Below the pieces are notes generated by a model. That model saw only the letters and a list, made by a program, of their open reading frames with translations. It did no database searches and was not told the DNA's origin. A stretch of DNA of 18,673 bases, from contig PBTP01000063.1 of NCBI GenBank assembly GCA_002729275.1, forward strand, positions 98,225 through 116,897. The letters are read 5' to 3'. Source of the DNA: Roseibacillus sp. (lineage in GTDB: Bacteria; Verrucomicrobiota; Verrucomicrobiia; Verrucomicrobiales; Akkermansiaceae). Within the stretch, counting starts at the first letter, position 1. Every line of letters starts with the position of its first letter. Both the position numbers and the translations under genes were made by a program. Of this stretch, positions 8,131-15,852 are shown one piece after another.

Positions 8131-9561
8131 TCAGGGACTTCCAACCTGGGCACCGACTCCCTTGAGGTAGCGACGTTGTGCTTTCTGCTCCGGGTTTCGG
8201 GTGGCGGCAGGGTGATCCTCGGCCGTATCTGTAAGAAGTTCGTCGCGGAACTTGTCGATCATCCCTTCCACTGGCCAAGAGCAGGCCTCTCCGAAGGCGC
8301 AGATCGTTTTGCCATCAATCTGATAGGCAACTGACTCAAGGGTATCGAGATCCGCGGGGCTCGCTTTCCCGGCGACCAGACGGTCGGTGATCTTTTTCAT
8401 CCATGTAGAGCCTTCCCGGCAGGGAGTGCACTGGCCACAGCTCTCATGAGCATAGAATTCGTTGATGTTGTTTAAGACCCAAGACATTCTGCGGGAGTCA
8501 TCCATCACGATGACACCTCCGGATCCCGCCATTGACCCGCAAGCAGCCATCGTGTCGAAATCGAGAGGAATTTCATCGAAGGTGATCTCTCGTTTGTCAG
8601 TGCCGGGAGGGCAAGACACATTGTAGGTGTCTGAACACCGGAGAATCTTTGCCGAGGATCCTCCAGGAATGACGGCCTTGAATGTTCGCCCTTCCAACGG
8701 CCCACCGCATACATCGTTGAGTAGCTCTCCCATCGTCATCTTCCCAACTTCGATCTCGTAGTAGCCCGGCTTCTGCACGTCGCCTGAGACGCAAATGATA
8801 CGAGTCCCGGTGTTACGGGGCGTTCCTATTTCCGCATATGACTCGCCGCCCATTTCAATGATGTGCTTTACGTGGCACAGAGTTTCCACGTTATTGACGA
8901 TCGTGGGGCACATGTAGAGGCCCATCGCGGCTGGGAAGTAGGGGGGCTTGATGCGGGGGTAGGGGCGTTTTCCTTCAAGGGATTCGATCAGGCCTGTTTC
9001 CTCACCGCAAATGTAGGCTCCAGCGCCGCGATGGATATAGAACTCGCAGCTGAAGTCACTTCCGCAGATCTTTTCGCCTAGAAACCCAGCTTTCCTTGCC
9101 TCCTTGATAGCGTTTTCAACGATTCTTGCGGCCTCGGGAAACTCCTCGCGAATATAAATGTAGGCCAGCTTGGCGCCCACCGCGAAGCAGGAGATGACCA
9201 TCCCCTCGATGAGTTGGTGAGGGTCTTGATGGACGATATAGCGATCTTTGAATGTTCCGGGTTCTGACTCGTCGCAGTTACAGATCAGATACACCGGCTT
9301 CTTGTTTCCGGGTGGAATGAATCCCCATTTGACGCCAGTCGGAAAGCCTGCGCCGCCTCGGCCCCGCAGGCCTGATTGTTTTACTTCCTGGGTGACCTCG
9401 CCGGGTTCCATCTGGAGGGACTTTTTGAGAGCCTTGTATCCTCCGTCTGAGAGATATTTCTTCAGGGAAGGATTCCACCCTTTCCGGTCTATGTTCCGAA
9501 AGATCAGACGGCGTTCACGCTCGTCTGGCTCCTTGCCTTCGATGTAGGTGACTTTTGGCAT
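8131..9561 (-). CDS. nuoF: NADH-quinone oxidoreductase subunit F, NADH/FMN-binding
   Basis: Binds NADH and FMN and passes electrons to the N3 [4Fe-4S] cluster; 476 residues. The FMN/NADH fold is marked by GRGGAGFPTGVKWGF (residues 67-81), CNCDESEPGTFKDRY (94-108) and GAGAYICGEETGLIESLEG (180-198). The N3 ligands are Cys375, 378 and 381 (ESCGQCTPCREGS) and Cys421. All key motifs are intact. It begins 9 bases after the nuoE stop. The C-terminal roughly 35 residues beyond the core are charged and not conserved in the family as I know it. Confidence 0.97.
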   Translation of the reverse strand: MPKVTYIEGKEPDERERRLIFRNIDRKGWNPSLKKYLSDGGYKALKKSLQMEPGEVTQEVKQSGLRGRGGAGFPTGVKWGFIPPGNKKPVYLICNCDESEPGTFKDRYIVHQDPHQLIEGMVISCFAVGAKLAYIYIREEFPEAARIVENAIKEARKAGFLGEKICGSDFSCEFYIHRGAGAYICGEETGLIESLEGKRPYPRIKPPYFPAAMGLYMCPTIVNNVETLCHVKHIIEMGGESYAEIGTPRNTGTRIICVSGDVQKPGYYEIEVGKMTMGELLNDVCGGPLEGRTFKAVIPGGSSAKILRCSDTYNVSCPPGTDKREITFDEIPLDFDTMAACGSMAGSGGVIVMDDSRRMSWVLNNINEFYAHESCGQCTPCREGSTWMKKITDRLVAGKASPADLDTLESVAYQIDGKTICAFGEACSWPVEGMIDKFRDELLTDTAEDHPAATRNPEQKAQRRYLKGVGAQVGSP

Positions 9562-9570
9562 TCTTACCGA

Positions 9571-10137
9571 CTACTTGTAGCTCTCAAGAAGTTCAGATGC
9601 TTTCTCCGCTGGGAGATCCTCGTGAAAATCATCGTTAACCAGACACACAGGTGCCGAACCGCAGGAGGCAAGACATTCTGCGAATTCTACTGACCAAGTT
9701 CCGCAGGGAGAAACTGCAACCGGGTTATGGTGAGAGGTCTGTGAACGGTTAATTCCTGCCAGTTCGCAAATTTTGTCCATCAGCTCATAACTTCCTCCCA
9801 TGGCGCAGCTCAGGGTCCGGCAGACCCGGATATGATATTTCCCGGGAGCATGCTGGCGCAGGCCCGGATAGAAGGTGACTACTTCCTCGACTTTGATGGG
9901 CTCCACATCCAGCTTGGCGGCAACCCACTCGATCGCGTCGGAGGAAATGTAACCAAACTTTGACTGGACGATGTGCAGGAGGGGGAGCACCGCTGAACGT
10001 TTCTGTTCAGCGGGATATTGACCGATACGAGCGTTGGCTTCTTTCTCAATGGCTCTGTCAGCCTCGAAAGGAGGGTGGTGCTTTGTCCCGGTGGTCGCAT
10101 GAGAAGTGACCTGGTCGGTGAGGATTGTTTGAGGCAT
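9571..10137 (-). CDS. nuoE: NADH-quinone oxidoreductase subunit E, [2Fe-2S]
   Basis: 24-kDa-type subunit holding cluster N1a near FMN; 188 residues. Thioredoxin-like ferredoxin ligands are Cys106 and Cys111 (CRTLSCAMGG) and Cys155 and Cys159 (ECLASCGSAP). The helical N-terminal part (residues 30-95, VQSKFGYIS...VEEVVTFYPGL) is typical. The first 25 residues are polar and variable. It sits 45 bases after nuoD and 9 bases before nuoF. Confidence 0.96.
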   Translation of the reverse strand: MPQTILTDQVTSHATTGTKHHPPFEADRAIEKEANARIGQYPAEQKRSAVLPLLHIVQSKFGYISSDAIEWVAAKLDVEPIKVEEVVTFYPGLRQHAPGKYHIRVCRTLSCAMGGSYELMDKICELAGINRSQTSHHNPVAVSPCGTWSVEFAECLASCGSAPVCLVNDDFHEDLPAEKASELLESYK

Positions 10138-10182
10138 GGTATTAATTTGCCGTGAGACTGGCTCCTGAGTCTTCTCAGGCTT

Positions 10183-11448
10183 TCATCGGTCACACTCTCC
10201 CATGACGAAATCGAGTGAGCCCAAAATGGTGGGGATGTCAGAGACCATGTGGCCCACGAGGAGGTCGGAAAGAATCGAAAGGTTCACGAAGGAAGGAGCT
10301 CGTATTTTCAACCGGTGAGGAACTCCTCCACCCTTGGAATTGATGTAGAATCCTAATTCGCCCTTGGGGTTCTCAGCCCCGAAGTAAACTTCGCCTTCTG
10401 GGGCCTCAATTCCCTGAGTTGCGACAATAAAATGGTGGATGAGCTCCTCCATTTTCATCATGACTTTCTCTTTTTCAGGCAAGCTGCTTTTGGTGTCAGC
10501 GACGTTAACGGGACCGTCTGGTAACGTATCCAGAACCTGCCTGACGATGGAGATCGATTGGCGCAGCTCTTCCATCCGAACTAGATAGCGGTCATAGCAA
10601 TCTCCCAGCTCTCCAACGGGGACATCAAATTCGTATTGCTCGTAGCCCAGGTAAGGTCGGTCTTTCCGCAGGTCACGGCAGGGCCCAGAGGCGCGAAGGT
10701 TTGGCCCGGTCAGCCCGTAGGAGATTGCAGTTTCGGCGGATATTATACCCACGTCCTTTGTGCGGATGAGGAAAATTTTGTTTCTGGTGAGCAGCCTGTC
10801 TACTTCATCGATGGTTTTTTCACATTCAGTCAGGAAGGAGCGCAGGCTATCCGTAAAGCCCTCCGGGAGGTCGCGGATCTGGCCGCCAACCCTCGTATAG
10901 GAGGTTGTGAACCGGGCACCCGTGAGTTGCTCTGAGAGGTTGTAGATTTTCTCTCTCTCAGTAAAAGTGTAGAGAAAAACGGTCATTGCACCCACGTCCA
11001 TTGCGTAAACGCCAACTCCGAGTAGATGAGAGGAGATTCGTGCGATCTCACAGGCGAGAACCCGAATTGCCTGGCCACGGGGAGGAAGCTCCCATCCCAT
11101 CAATTTTTCTACCGCGCAGGCGTAGGCTACATTATTGGCCAAGGGGGCGAGGTAGTCCAGTCGGTCCGTGTAAGGAACAAACTGGTTGTAGTGCATATTC
11201 TCGGCAATTTTCTCGTCGCCCCGGTGAAGGAAGCCAATATCTGGGTCGGCCTTCGTCACAACCTCGCCGTCGAGTTCGAGAATGAGACGTAGCACCCCGT
11301 GGGTGGCGGGGTGAGATGGCCCCATATTGAGGACCATTTTCTCCCCTAGGAGGTCTTCAGTGCCTGACTGATAATCGGTCGCAGCCTGCGTCGCTGTCGC
11401 GGCCGCATCAGGAACCTCGTAAATCGTTGTGGCAGAGGTCTCGCTCAT
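10183..11448 (-). CDS. nuoD: NADH-quinone oxidoreductase subunit D, 49 kDa type
   Basis: Hydrogenase-large-subunit-like protein forming the quinone-reduction site with NuoB and NuoH; 421 residues and not fused to NuoC. The N-terminal loop GPSHPATHGVLRL supplies His50. RLDYL supplies Tyr99, 49 residues later, the same spacing as the His/Tyr quinone-headgroup pair of the bovine 49 kDa subunit. The C terminus LDFVMGECDR matches the family ending. It is the first gene of the cluster on this strand: nuoA, nuoB and nuoC, which normally precede it, are absent and a divergent unrelated gene follows. The first 30 or so residues are Ala/Thr-rich and variable. A perfect Rex-type operator lies 52-69 bases upstream of the start. 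Confidence 0.96.
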   Translation of the reverse strand: MSETSATTIYEVPDAAATATQAATDYQSGTEDLLGEKMVLNMGPSHPATHGVLRLILELDGEVVTKADPDIGFLHRGDEKIAENMHYNQFVPYTDRLDYLAPLANNVAYACAVEKLMGWELPPRGQAIRVLACEIARISSHLLGVGVYAMDVGAMTVFLYTFTEREKIYNLSEQLTGARFTTSYTRVGGQIRDLPEGFTDSLRSFLTECEKTIDEVDRLLTRNKIFLIRTKDVGIISAETAISYGLTGPNLRASGPCRDLRKDRPYLGYEQYEFDVPVGELGDCYDRYLVRMEELRQSISIVRQVLDTLPDGPVNVADTKSSLPEKEKVMMKMEELIHHFIVATQGIEAPEGEVYFGAENPKGELGFYINSKGGGVPHRLKIRAPSFVNLSILSDLLVGHMVSDIPTILGSLDFVMGECDR

Positions 11449-11464
11449 TGACGGGATTCACAAG

Positions 11465-11494
11465 AATAAGGCCCCAAACAGGCCGTTCGCGCAA
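11465..11494 (-). promoter_or_regulatory. Putative promoter for nuoD
   Basis: Read on the minus strand, TTGCGC (11494-11489), 18 bases, then CTTATT (11470-11465). It starts 5 bases beyond the Rex operator, paralleling the nuoG promoter candidate. A further Rex half-site TTGTGAA (11463-11457) lies directly after the -10 candidate, where a bound repressor would block initiation. The hexamers are weak. Confidence 0.28.
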
Positions 11495-11499
11495 GGACT

Positions 11500-11517
11500 T
11501 TGTGAATTTTTTCACAA
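11500..11517. promoter_or_regulatory. Rex operator upstream of nuoD
   Basis: TTGTGAATTTTTTCACAA is a perfect palindrome with 7-base arms and an AT spacer, matching the consensus TTGTGAA-N4-TTCACAA of the redox-sensing repressor Rex. The symmetry extends to 11-base arms (11496-11506 and 11511-11521). It lies between the divergent nuoD and the deacetylase-like gene, 52 bases from the nuoD ATG. Rex is known to repress nuo genes in other phyla when NADH is low relative to NAD+. A rex gene is not in this window, so the regulator is inferred from the site only. Confidence 0.8.
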
Positions 11518-11614
11518 AGTCTTTCAGTTCCTGCAAAGAGCTTTTTTTGGAGAAAACCACCCAAAAACGCAGAGTCTCTATGAACGGGCACCGATATTTA
11601 AGAGATCCTAAGTA

Positions 11615-11643
11615 TTGCCAGCAGTGGTTATTTTTGCCAGAAT
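11615..11643 (+). promoter_or_regulatory. Putative promoter for the deacetylase-like gene
   Basis: TTGCCA (11615-11620), 17 bases, CAGAAT (11638-11643). It would place the transcript start about 25 bases before the preferred ATG at 11676. It is weak as a -10 match and rests on position and spacing only. Confidence 0.22.
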
Positions 11644-11675
11644 ATCCGGGTCTGCTGATTGTTATGGGTTACTCA

Positions 11676-12596
11676 ATGCGCTGCTTCTACTCCCCGGAGT
11701 TCTACTTGGATCTTCCGTCGGATCACCCCTATCCCATGCAAAAGTTCCGCATTTCGAAGGATATGCTCTTGGAACGCGGAACGGTAAGGCCTGAAGATAT
11801 CGTGGAAGTGCGCCCGGCGGCAACTCACGTGTTGGAGAGGGCCCATACCCCGGCATACCTGCAGAAGATCTATTCAGGCCAACTGGATCGGAAAGAGCAG
11901 ATTCAACTTGGGTTTCCCCTGACCCCTCAACTCTACACGCGAAGTGCTCTTGAGGTGGAGGCAACCCGGCTTGCGTGCGAGGCCGCTCTGCAGGATGGCG
12001 CCGCAGTTGTTCTGGCCGGAGGAACGCACCACGCTTTCCGGGAACATGGAGAGGGTTATTGCGTTTTTAACGATATAGCGGTCGCAATCCGTAGCCTGCA
12101 GGTCAAGAGGCCTGGGATCAAGGTCATGGTAGTGGATACTGACGCGCATCAGGGGAACGGGACAAACAGCCTGCTCGATAACGATCCCAATGTCTTCACG
12201 TATTCAATTCACGTCGGACGTAATGACCCGGTGCGCAAGGTGAAGGGGTCAATGGATGTTGAGACCGTGCGGTATGTCGAGGGAGAGATGTACTTGAAGC
12301 AGCTTTTCTCGACCCTGGCGGCAGCGATGGACGTTTTCTCCCCAGACCTTGTTATCTGGATCGCAGGGGCGGATAACCATCGCAATGATCAGCTTGGGCA
12401 AATGATGCTCACGGTGAAAGATATTCAGAGACGAGATGAGGTCATCCTTGGGGCCATGCTCCGGAACCGCATCCCGATCGCACTGCTCTATGGAGGGGGT
12501 TACAACCGTCAGCCGGAATATACAGCAAAATTGCACCGGAACACGGTTGTGACAGCCAAGCGGATTCTTGGTGAGGTGCAAGGGCTTGTGTCCTGA
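11676..12596 (+). CDS. Histone deacetylase superfamily zinc amidohydrolase
   Basis: Predicted zinc-dependent deacetylase of the arginase/deacetylase fold, closest in appearance to bacterial HDAC11-like proteins; 306 residues. Active-site elements, numbered from ATG 11676: the His pair in GGTHHAFREHGEGYC (His118, His119), FNDIAVA, zinc ligands Asp156 and His158 in VVDTDAHQGNG, Asp233 in AGADNHRNDQLG, and the oxyanion tyrosine Tyr276 in LYGGGY. The frame is open much further upstream (to 11427), and ATGs at 11580 and 11664 are possible. The family's N terminus is xxxYSPxYxLxL, which fits MRCFYSPEFYLDL at 11676. The substrate cannot be read from the sequence (acetyl-lysine, acetylpolyamine or another N-acyl compound). 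It is divergent from nuoD and probably co-transcribed with the reductase gene that starts 4 bases later. Confidence 0.88.
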   Translation: MRCFYSPEFYLDLPSDHPYPMQKFRISKDMLLERGTVRPEDIVEVRPAATHVLERAHTPAYLQKIYSGQLDRKEQIQLGFPLTPQLYTRSALEVEATRLACEAALQDGAAVVLAGGTHHAFREHGEGYCVFNDIAVAIRSLQVKRPGIKVMVVDTDAHQGNGTNSLLDNDPNVFTYSIHVGRNDPVRKVKGSMDVETVRYVEGEMYLKQLFSTLAAAMDVFSPDLVIWIAGADNHRNDQLGQMMLTVKDIQRRDEVILGAMLRNRIPIALLYGGGYNRQPEYTAKLHRNTVVTAKRILGEVQGLVS

Positions 12597-12600
12597 GACC

Positions 12601-13518
12601 GTGCGCCGAATCGCGATTGTCGGGTCAGGGGCAATTGGTTGCTACTATGGCGCGCGGCTTGTAGCTGCGGGCATGGATGTAAGGTTCCTCGCGCGTTCTG
12701 GCTATTTGGCCCTAAGGGAAAAGGGCCTCGGGGTGAAAAGTCCGGATGGCGATCTTCAACTGGGTTCGGTTCAAGCCTTCCGTTCGGTGGAGGACATCGG
12801 TCCAGTGGATCTCGTTGTCCTTGCATGGAAAACCACCTCGAATGGATCATGTCGGGAGGTAATTAGCCCATTACTGCACGAGGAGACGGTGATTCTGGCT
12901 CTCCAAAATGGACTAGGGACTACCGAGTTTCTTGCAGAAACCTTTGGAGGAGATCGAATTTATGGAGGGCTCTGCTTCGTCTGTATCAATCGTCTCGGTC
13001 CCAACCGGATCAATCATATCGCCCAGGGGCTGGTTACAATTGGCGACTTCAATGGAGCTGATCCGGAGCGGCTCGAACAGCTGGTATCTCTCTTCAGGAA
13101 TGCGCAAATTCCCTGCAGGGCGGTAGAGGACCTGCCAACCGCTCAGTGGGTCAAGCTGATTTGGAATGTCAGTTTCAATGGGCTTTGCATTACCGAAGGT
13201 GGGGTCACCACTGAGCAGTTACTTGCGAGTGCGGAAGGGGAATCTCGAGTCAGGAAGATCATGGGAGAGGTTATTGATGGAGCGACTGCGTTGGGGATGG
13301 ACATACCCGCCAGTATCATTGATGAGCAGATTGTATCCACGCGGGAGATGGGCTCATACCGCCCTTCAAGTCTAATCGATTACCTTGAGGGACGTGAGGT
13401 CGAGCTCCAGGCAATCTGGGCTGAGCCACTGGGCAGAGCGGAGAGTGCAGGAGCTCGTCTGCCTGCCTGGAATCAATTGCTCGCAGACCTTAGGACACGT
13501 CTCGCGGAGCGGGTTTGA
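12601..13518 (+). CDS. panE: 2-dehydropantoate 2-reductase (ketopantoate reductase) family
   Basis: NADPH-dependent reduction of ketopantoate to pantoate in pantothenate/CoA synthesis. Preferred start is GTG 12601, directly before the Rossmann strand (RRIAIVGSGAIGCYYGARL); an ATG at 12568 would overlap the previous gene by 29 bases. From GTG the protein has 305 residues. The catalytic pattern matches the E. coli enzyme in spacing: Lys185, Asn189 and Asn193 in KLIWNVSFN, then Ser256 and Glu268 twelve residues apart. LQNGLGTTE (residues 101-109) is the usual cofactor-side motif. The symbol carries some risk because paralogues of this fold reduce other 2-keto acids. The last 29 bases overlap tail-to-tail with the gene on the other strand. 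Confidence 0.85.
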   Translation: MRRIAIVGSGAIGCYYGARLVAAGMDVRFLARSGYLALREKGLGVKSPDGDLQLGSVQAFRSVEDIGPVDLVVLAWKTTSNGSCREVISPLLHEETVILALQNGLGTTEFLAETFGGDRIYGGLCFVCINRLGPNRINHIAQGLVTIGDFNGADPERLEQLVSLFRNAQIPCRAVEDLPTAQWVKLIWNVSFNGLCITEGGVTTEQLLASAEGESRVRKIMGEVIDGATALGMDIPASIIDEQIVSTREMGSYRPSSLIDYLEGREVELQAIWAEPLGRAESAGARLPAWNQLLADLRTRLAERV

Positions 13519-13960
13519 GTGCTGAATCACGATCTCTATCCGATTCGGGCTCTCCAGGTTCAAGTCCGCCTGCCATCACATCCTTGGGGAGATAAGGATC
13601 GAGAAATGCTTCGGTGAATTCGTAATGGTTAGCAAAATCTTCGCGCGTATCAGAATCTTGTTTGCCGAACATGCCCTCCTCGATCAGCTCGAAAACCATG
13701 TCTCCAACATCAGAGCACTGCGCGACGCCCCACTCCTGGAGCAGAGTCAGGGCCATTGGCCCAAACTCCTGCAGAGCGTGGTCACGAAACCCAAGGATAA
13801 GTTCAGCGCCGCTTACGTGGCGCTCTTCGCCATGCTCCTCACGAGTTCGTTTCAGGGTAAAGTCCAGAGCGTCCTTGAGGAGAAAGTAGGCTCCCGCCTC
13901 AAACCGCGTTTCACGCTCGAGAATTTTTTCAACCGCAGTGTCAAATCGCAATGCCTGCAT
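13490..13960 (-). CDS. Conserved protein of the Minf_1886 (Verrucomicrobia/Planctomycetes) family
   Basis: 156 residues, soluble and acidic, function unknown. Core features that I recognise: an N-terminal helix with ILERETRFEAGAY, FLLKDALDFTLKR, RHVSGAELILGFRDHALQEF, then FGPMALTLLQEWGV and REDFANHYEFTEAF. The family is mainly known from the PVC group, which is the strongest taxonomic hint in the window. The C-terminal roughly 25 residues (GLEPGEPESDRDR...) are low-complexity. That stretch includes the part overlapping the 3' end of the ketopantoate reductase gene by 29 bases. It begins 15 bases after the stop of the preceding PBP gene and is probably in that operon. Confidence 0.82.
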   Translation of the reverse strand: MQALRFDTAVEKILERETRFEAGAYFLLKDALDFTLKRTREEHGEERHVSGAELILGFRDHALQEFGPMALTLLQEWGVAQCSDVGDMVFELIEEGMFGKQDSDTREDFANHYEFTEAFLDPYLPKDVMAGGLEPGEPESDRDRDSALKPAPRDVS

Positions 13961-13975
13961 GATGTCTAAGTAAGG

Positions 13976-15802
13976 TTATTTTTTAGCTGAGGACGCTGAA
14001 GCCAGTTTCGGTTGGGCGGCTCCCAAACGCTGGATGGAATCCCTAAGTGTTGAAAGAAGTATATCGGGTGAGTCAAGGCGGGTCGGCGTATCGTAACCAA
14101 TCCAGAGGCAGGTGGTGCGCTCCGATCCGAGCCATACAGCCCAAGCATCGGTTTTTGATAGGCTGGTCCCCAGAAGGAATGGGGGTTGATTATCGGGAAA
14201 ATGAGTCTCCAGAGCGGCTCTCATCGCGGCCGGCGCGAACGCAGATTTGGACGAGGGCTCAATTGAGAGAATTTGATTTCCATCTGAATCGAGCAACTTA
14301 CGCAGGAAGTATGTCCGGGGTTTTTGTCCCTCAGCGGTCAGGGCTGCTGATGCGGCAGCCACTTCAAGAGGGGTGGCACTAACTCCACCTCTGAATAAAT
14401 CATCTCCCTCGAGGAAAGGCCCCCTGAATCCAAATCTTTCTGCCAATCTGATGAGGTCTTCCGTTCCAAGTTCTCGGCCTAGTGTCACTGGTTGCCCTTG
14501 TCTTGGTTTAATACCTCGTTCCGCTGCGGCGGCGTAAACAAAGGGGGTGAAAATCTCTCCGAGGTCGCGTCGAGCATCGAGGGCTCGGTTGAAGGAGGTA
14601 TTCCCGGTTGCGCGGCCTCCTACAATGCCTCTGATTGCACCGGTTCTAGTGTCGATACAGACGACGGCAATCTCGGGAGATCCCGGGATTTTTTCCAGGA
14701 GTGCTTGTGCCTCTCCTTCGAGAAGCTCCTGCGTGTTGGAGCTGATCGTGCTCTGGAGACGGAGGCCTCCATTGCGAATATCCCTCGCATCGATGAGTTC
14801 CTCAAAGTGGCGACGAACAGCTTGCAGTGCTCGATTTCCTCCGGTGGAGCCCCCGGGGGGGCTAAGACCTAGATCGCTGGATTGGATTCTTGAAGCCTCT
14901 TCCGGACTGAGGCTCTTCTCAGTGACCATGCGAGCAAGGACTTCGTCCTGTTGGAGAGTTGCTTTTTCCAGCGCTCGTAAGGGTGAGCAGGCATGTGGGG
15001 CACGTATGATTCCGACCAGCAGTGCACACTGGCGCCTCGTAAGGTCGGTTGCACTTACCCCAAAGTAGCGCCGAGAAGCCTCCTCCAGACCGTGACAGCC
15101 TGATCCGAAATAGATTCGATTGACGTAGGCGGAGAGGATCTCGTCCTTCGAGTAAGAGGCCTCGATCCGTAGCGCGATTGCAATTTCTACCAGCTTTCGG
15201 TGCAGGCTTTTCTCTCGGAGATTGAAGCTGTTACGGGCGAGCTGCATGGTCAGAGTTGAGGCCCCCTGAGTGAAGGACATGTCCGAGGCATTGCGCATGG
15301 TTGCTCGCAGGATGCCTCGAATATCGACCCCGCTGTGAGTGAAGAAACGCTTGTCTTCGCGTGCTTCCAGAGCGGAAACAAAGAAATCGGGTATTTCCAT
15401 GCGGGAAATAAGGCGCCGGTTCTCTCCATGGAGAGTAGCCAGTTCCTTGCCATCGATATCGAAAATGACCGAGCGTTCGGGCATCTTCTGTATTTCGCCG
15501 ATATCGTAACTGAGCGACGCGGTGAAGTAGAAGGCGCCAACGCCAATAATCAGGATGATACAGATCATTGCTGTGCGGAACCCGAAGCGAAGGATTTTCC
15601 CCGCCCATGGCGGCAGCCACTGAGGGGGAATTGATTTCTGCTGGGCAGGTTTCCAGCTGGAATCGTTTTCGGCGTCATTGCCCCCTATGGGCTCTCCCGT
15701 GAATCCAGATGCCTTATCAGGCTGGTCTCCAGCGCCGCCTCGCGCTGTATGCGTTCCTTCGGCCTCTGAAGAGGGCTGCCGGGCTGATGGGGCGTCGGGC
15801 AT
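13976..15802 (-). CDS. Class A PBP-like GT51 glycosyltransferase with degenerate transpeptidase domain
   Basis: 608 residues. A Pro/Ser-rich cytoplasmic tail (1-70) and one membrane helix (about 73-95) precede a GT51 peptidoglycan glycosyltransferase domain with intact motifs: EDKRFFTHSG with catalytic Glu149, QGASTLTMQLARN (179-191), RKLVEIAIALRIE (202-214) and KDEILSAYVNRIYFGSG (219-235). The transpeptidase homology region follows (IVGGR, FNRALDARRD, FTPFVYAA). Its SxxK motif reads GEIFTPF (Glu416, Thr419 instead of Ser, Lys). About 43 residues that hold SxN in the paralogue are missing, and KTG is replaced by LLG (543-545). It should therefore polymerise glycan strands but not cross-link or bind penicillin covalently. 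The frame is uninterrupted, which argues for retained function. It lies 50 bases after the complete paralogue on the same strand. Confidence 0.9.
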   Translation of the reverse strand: MPDAPSARQPSSEAEGTHTARGGAGDQPDKASGFTGEPIGGNDAENDSSWKPAQQKSIPPQWLPPWAGKILRFGFRTAMICIILIIGVGAFYFTASLSYDIGEIQKMPERSVIFDIDGKELATLHGENRRLISRMEIPDFFVSALEAREDKRFFTHSGVDIRGILRATMRNASDMSFTQGASTLTMQLARNSFNLREKSLHRKLVEIAIALRIEASYSKDEILSAYVNRIYFGSGCHGLEEASRRYFGVSATDLTRRQCALLVGIIRAPHACSPLRALEKATLQQDEVLARMVTEKSLSPEEASRIQSSDLGLSPPGGSTGGNRALQAVRRHFEELIDARDIRNGGLRLQSTISSNTQELLEGEAQALLEKIPGSPEIAVVCIDTRTGAIRGIVGGRATGNTSFNRALDARRDLGEIFTPFVYAAAAERGIKPRQGQPVTLGRELGTEDLIRLAERFGFRGPFLEGDDLFRGGVSATPLEVAAASAALTAEGQKPRTYFLRKLLDSDGNQILSIEPSSKSAFAPAAMRAALETHFPDNQPPFLLGTSLSKTDAWAVWLGSERTTCLWIGYDTPTRLDSPDILLSTLRDSIQRLGAAQPKLASASSAKK

Positions 15803-15852
15803 TGGATAGCGGGTTGGTAAGAGGATGACCTCTGTCTGAGATCAAGAGGCGT

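Noticed and set aside
11496..11521. Inverted repeat with a T-rich loop as a transcription terminator.
   Set aside because: It lies between two divergent gene starts, where no transcript ends. It is not GC-rich, and a near-identical copy exists before nuoG. The operator explanation fits better.
11427..11675. Longer N terminus for the deacetylase-like protein, starting as far back as 11427.
   Set aside because: It would overlap nuoD and translate through the Rex operator. The family N terminus aligns with ATG 11676.
13490..13518. Tail-to-tail overlap of the ketopantoate reductase and the small PVC-type gene as a sign of a wrong gene call.
   Set aside because: Both proteins are recognisable over their cores. 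The overlap falls in the variable C-terminal tail of the small protein, so a short convergent overlap is plausible.
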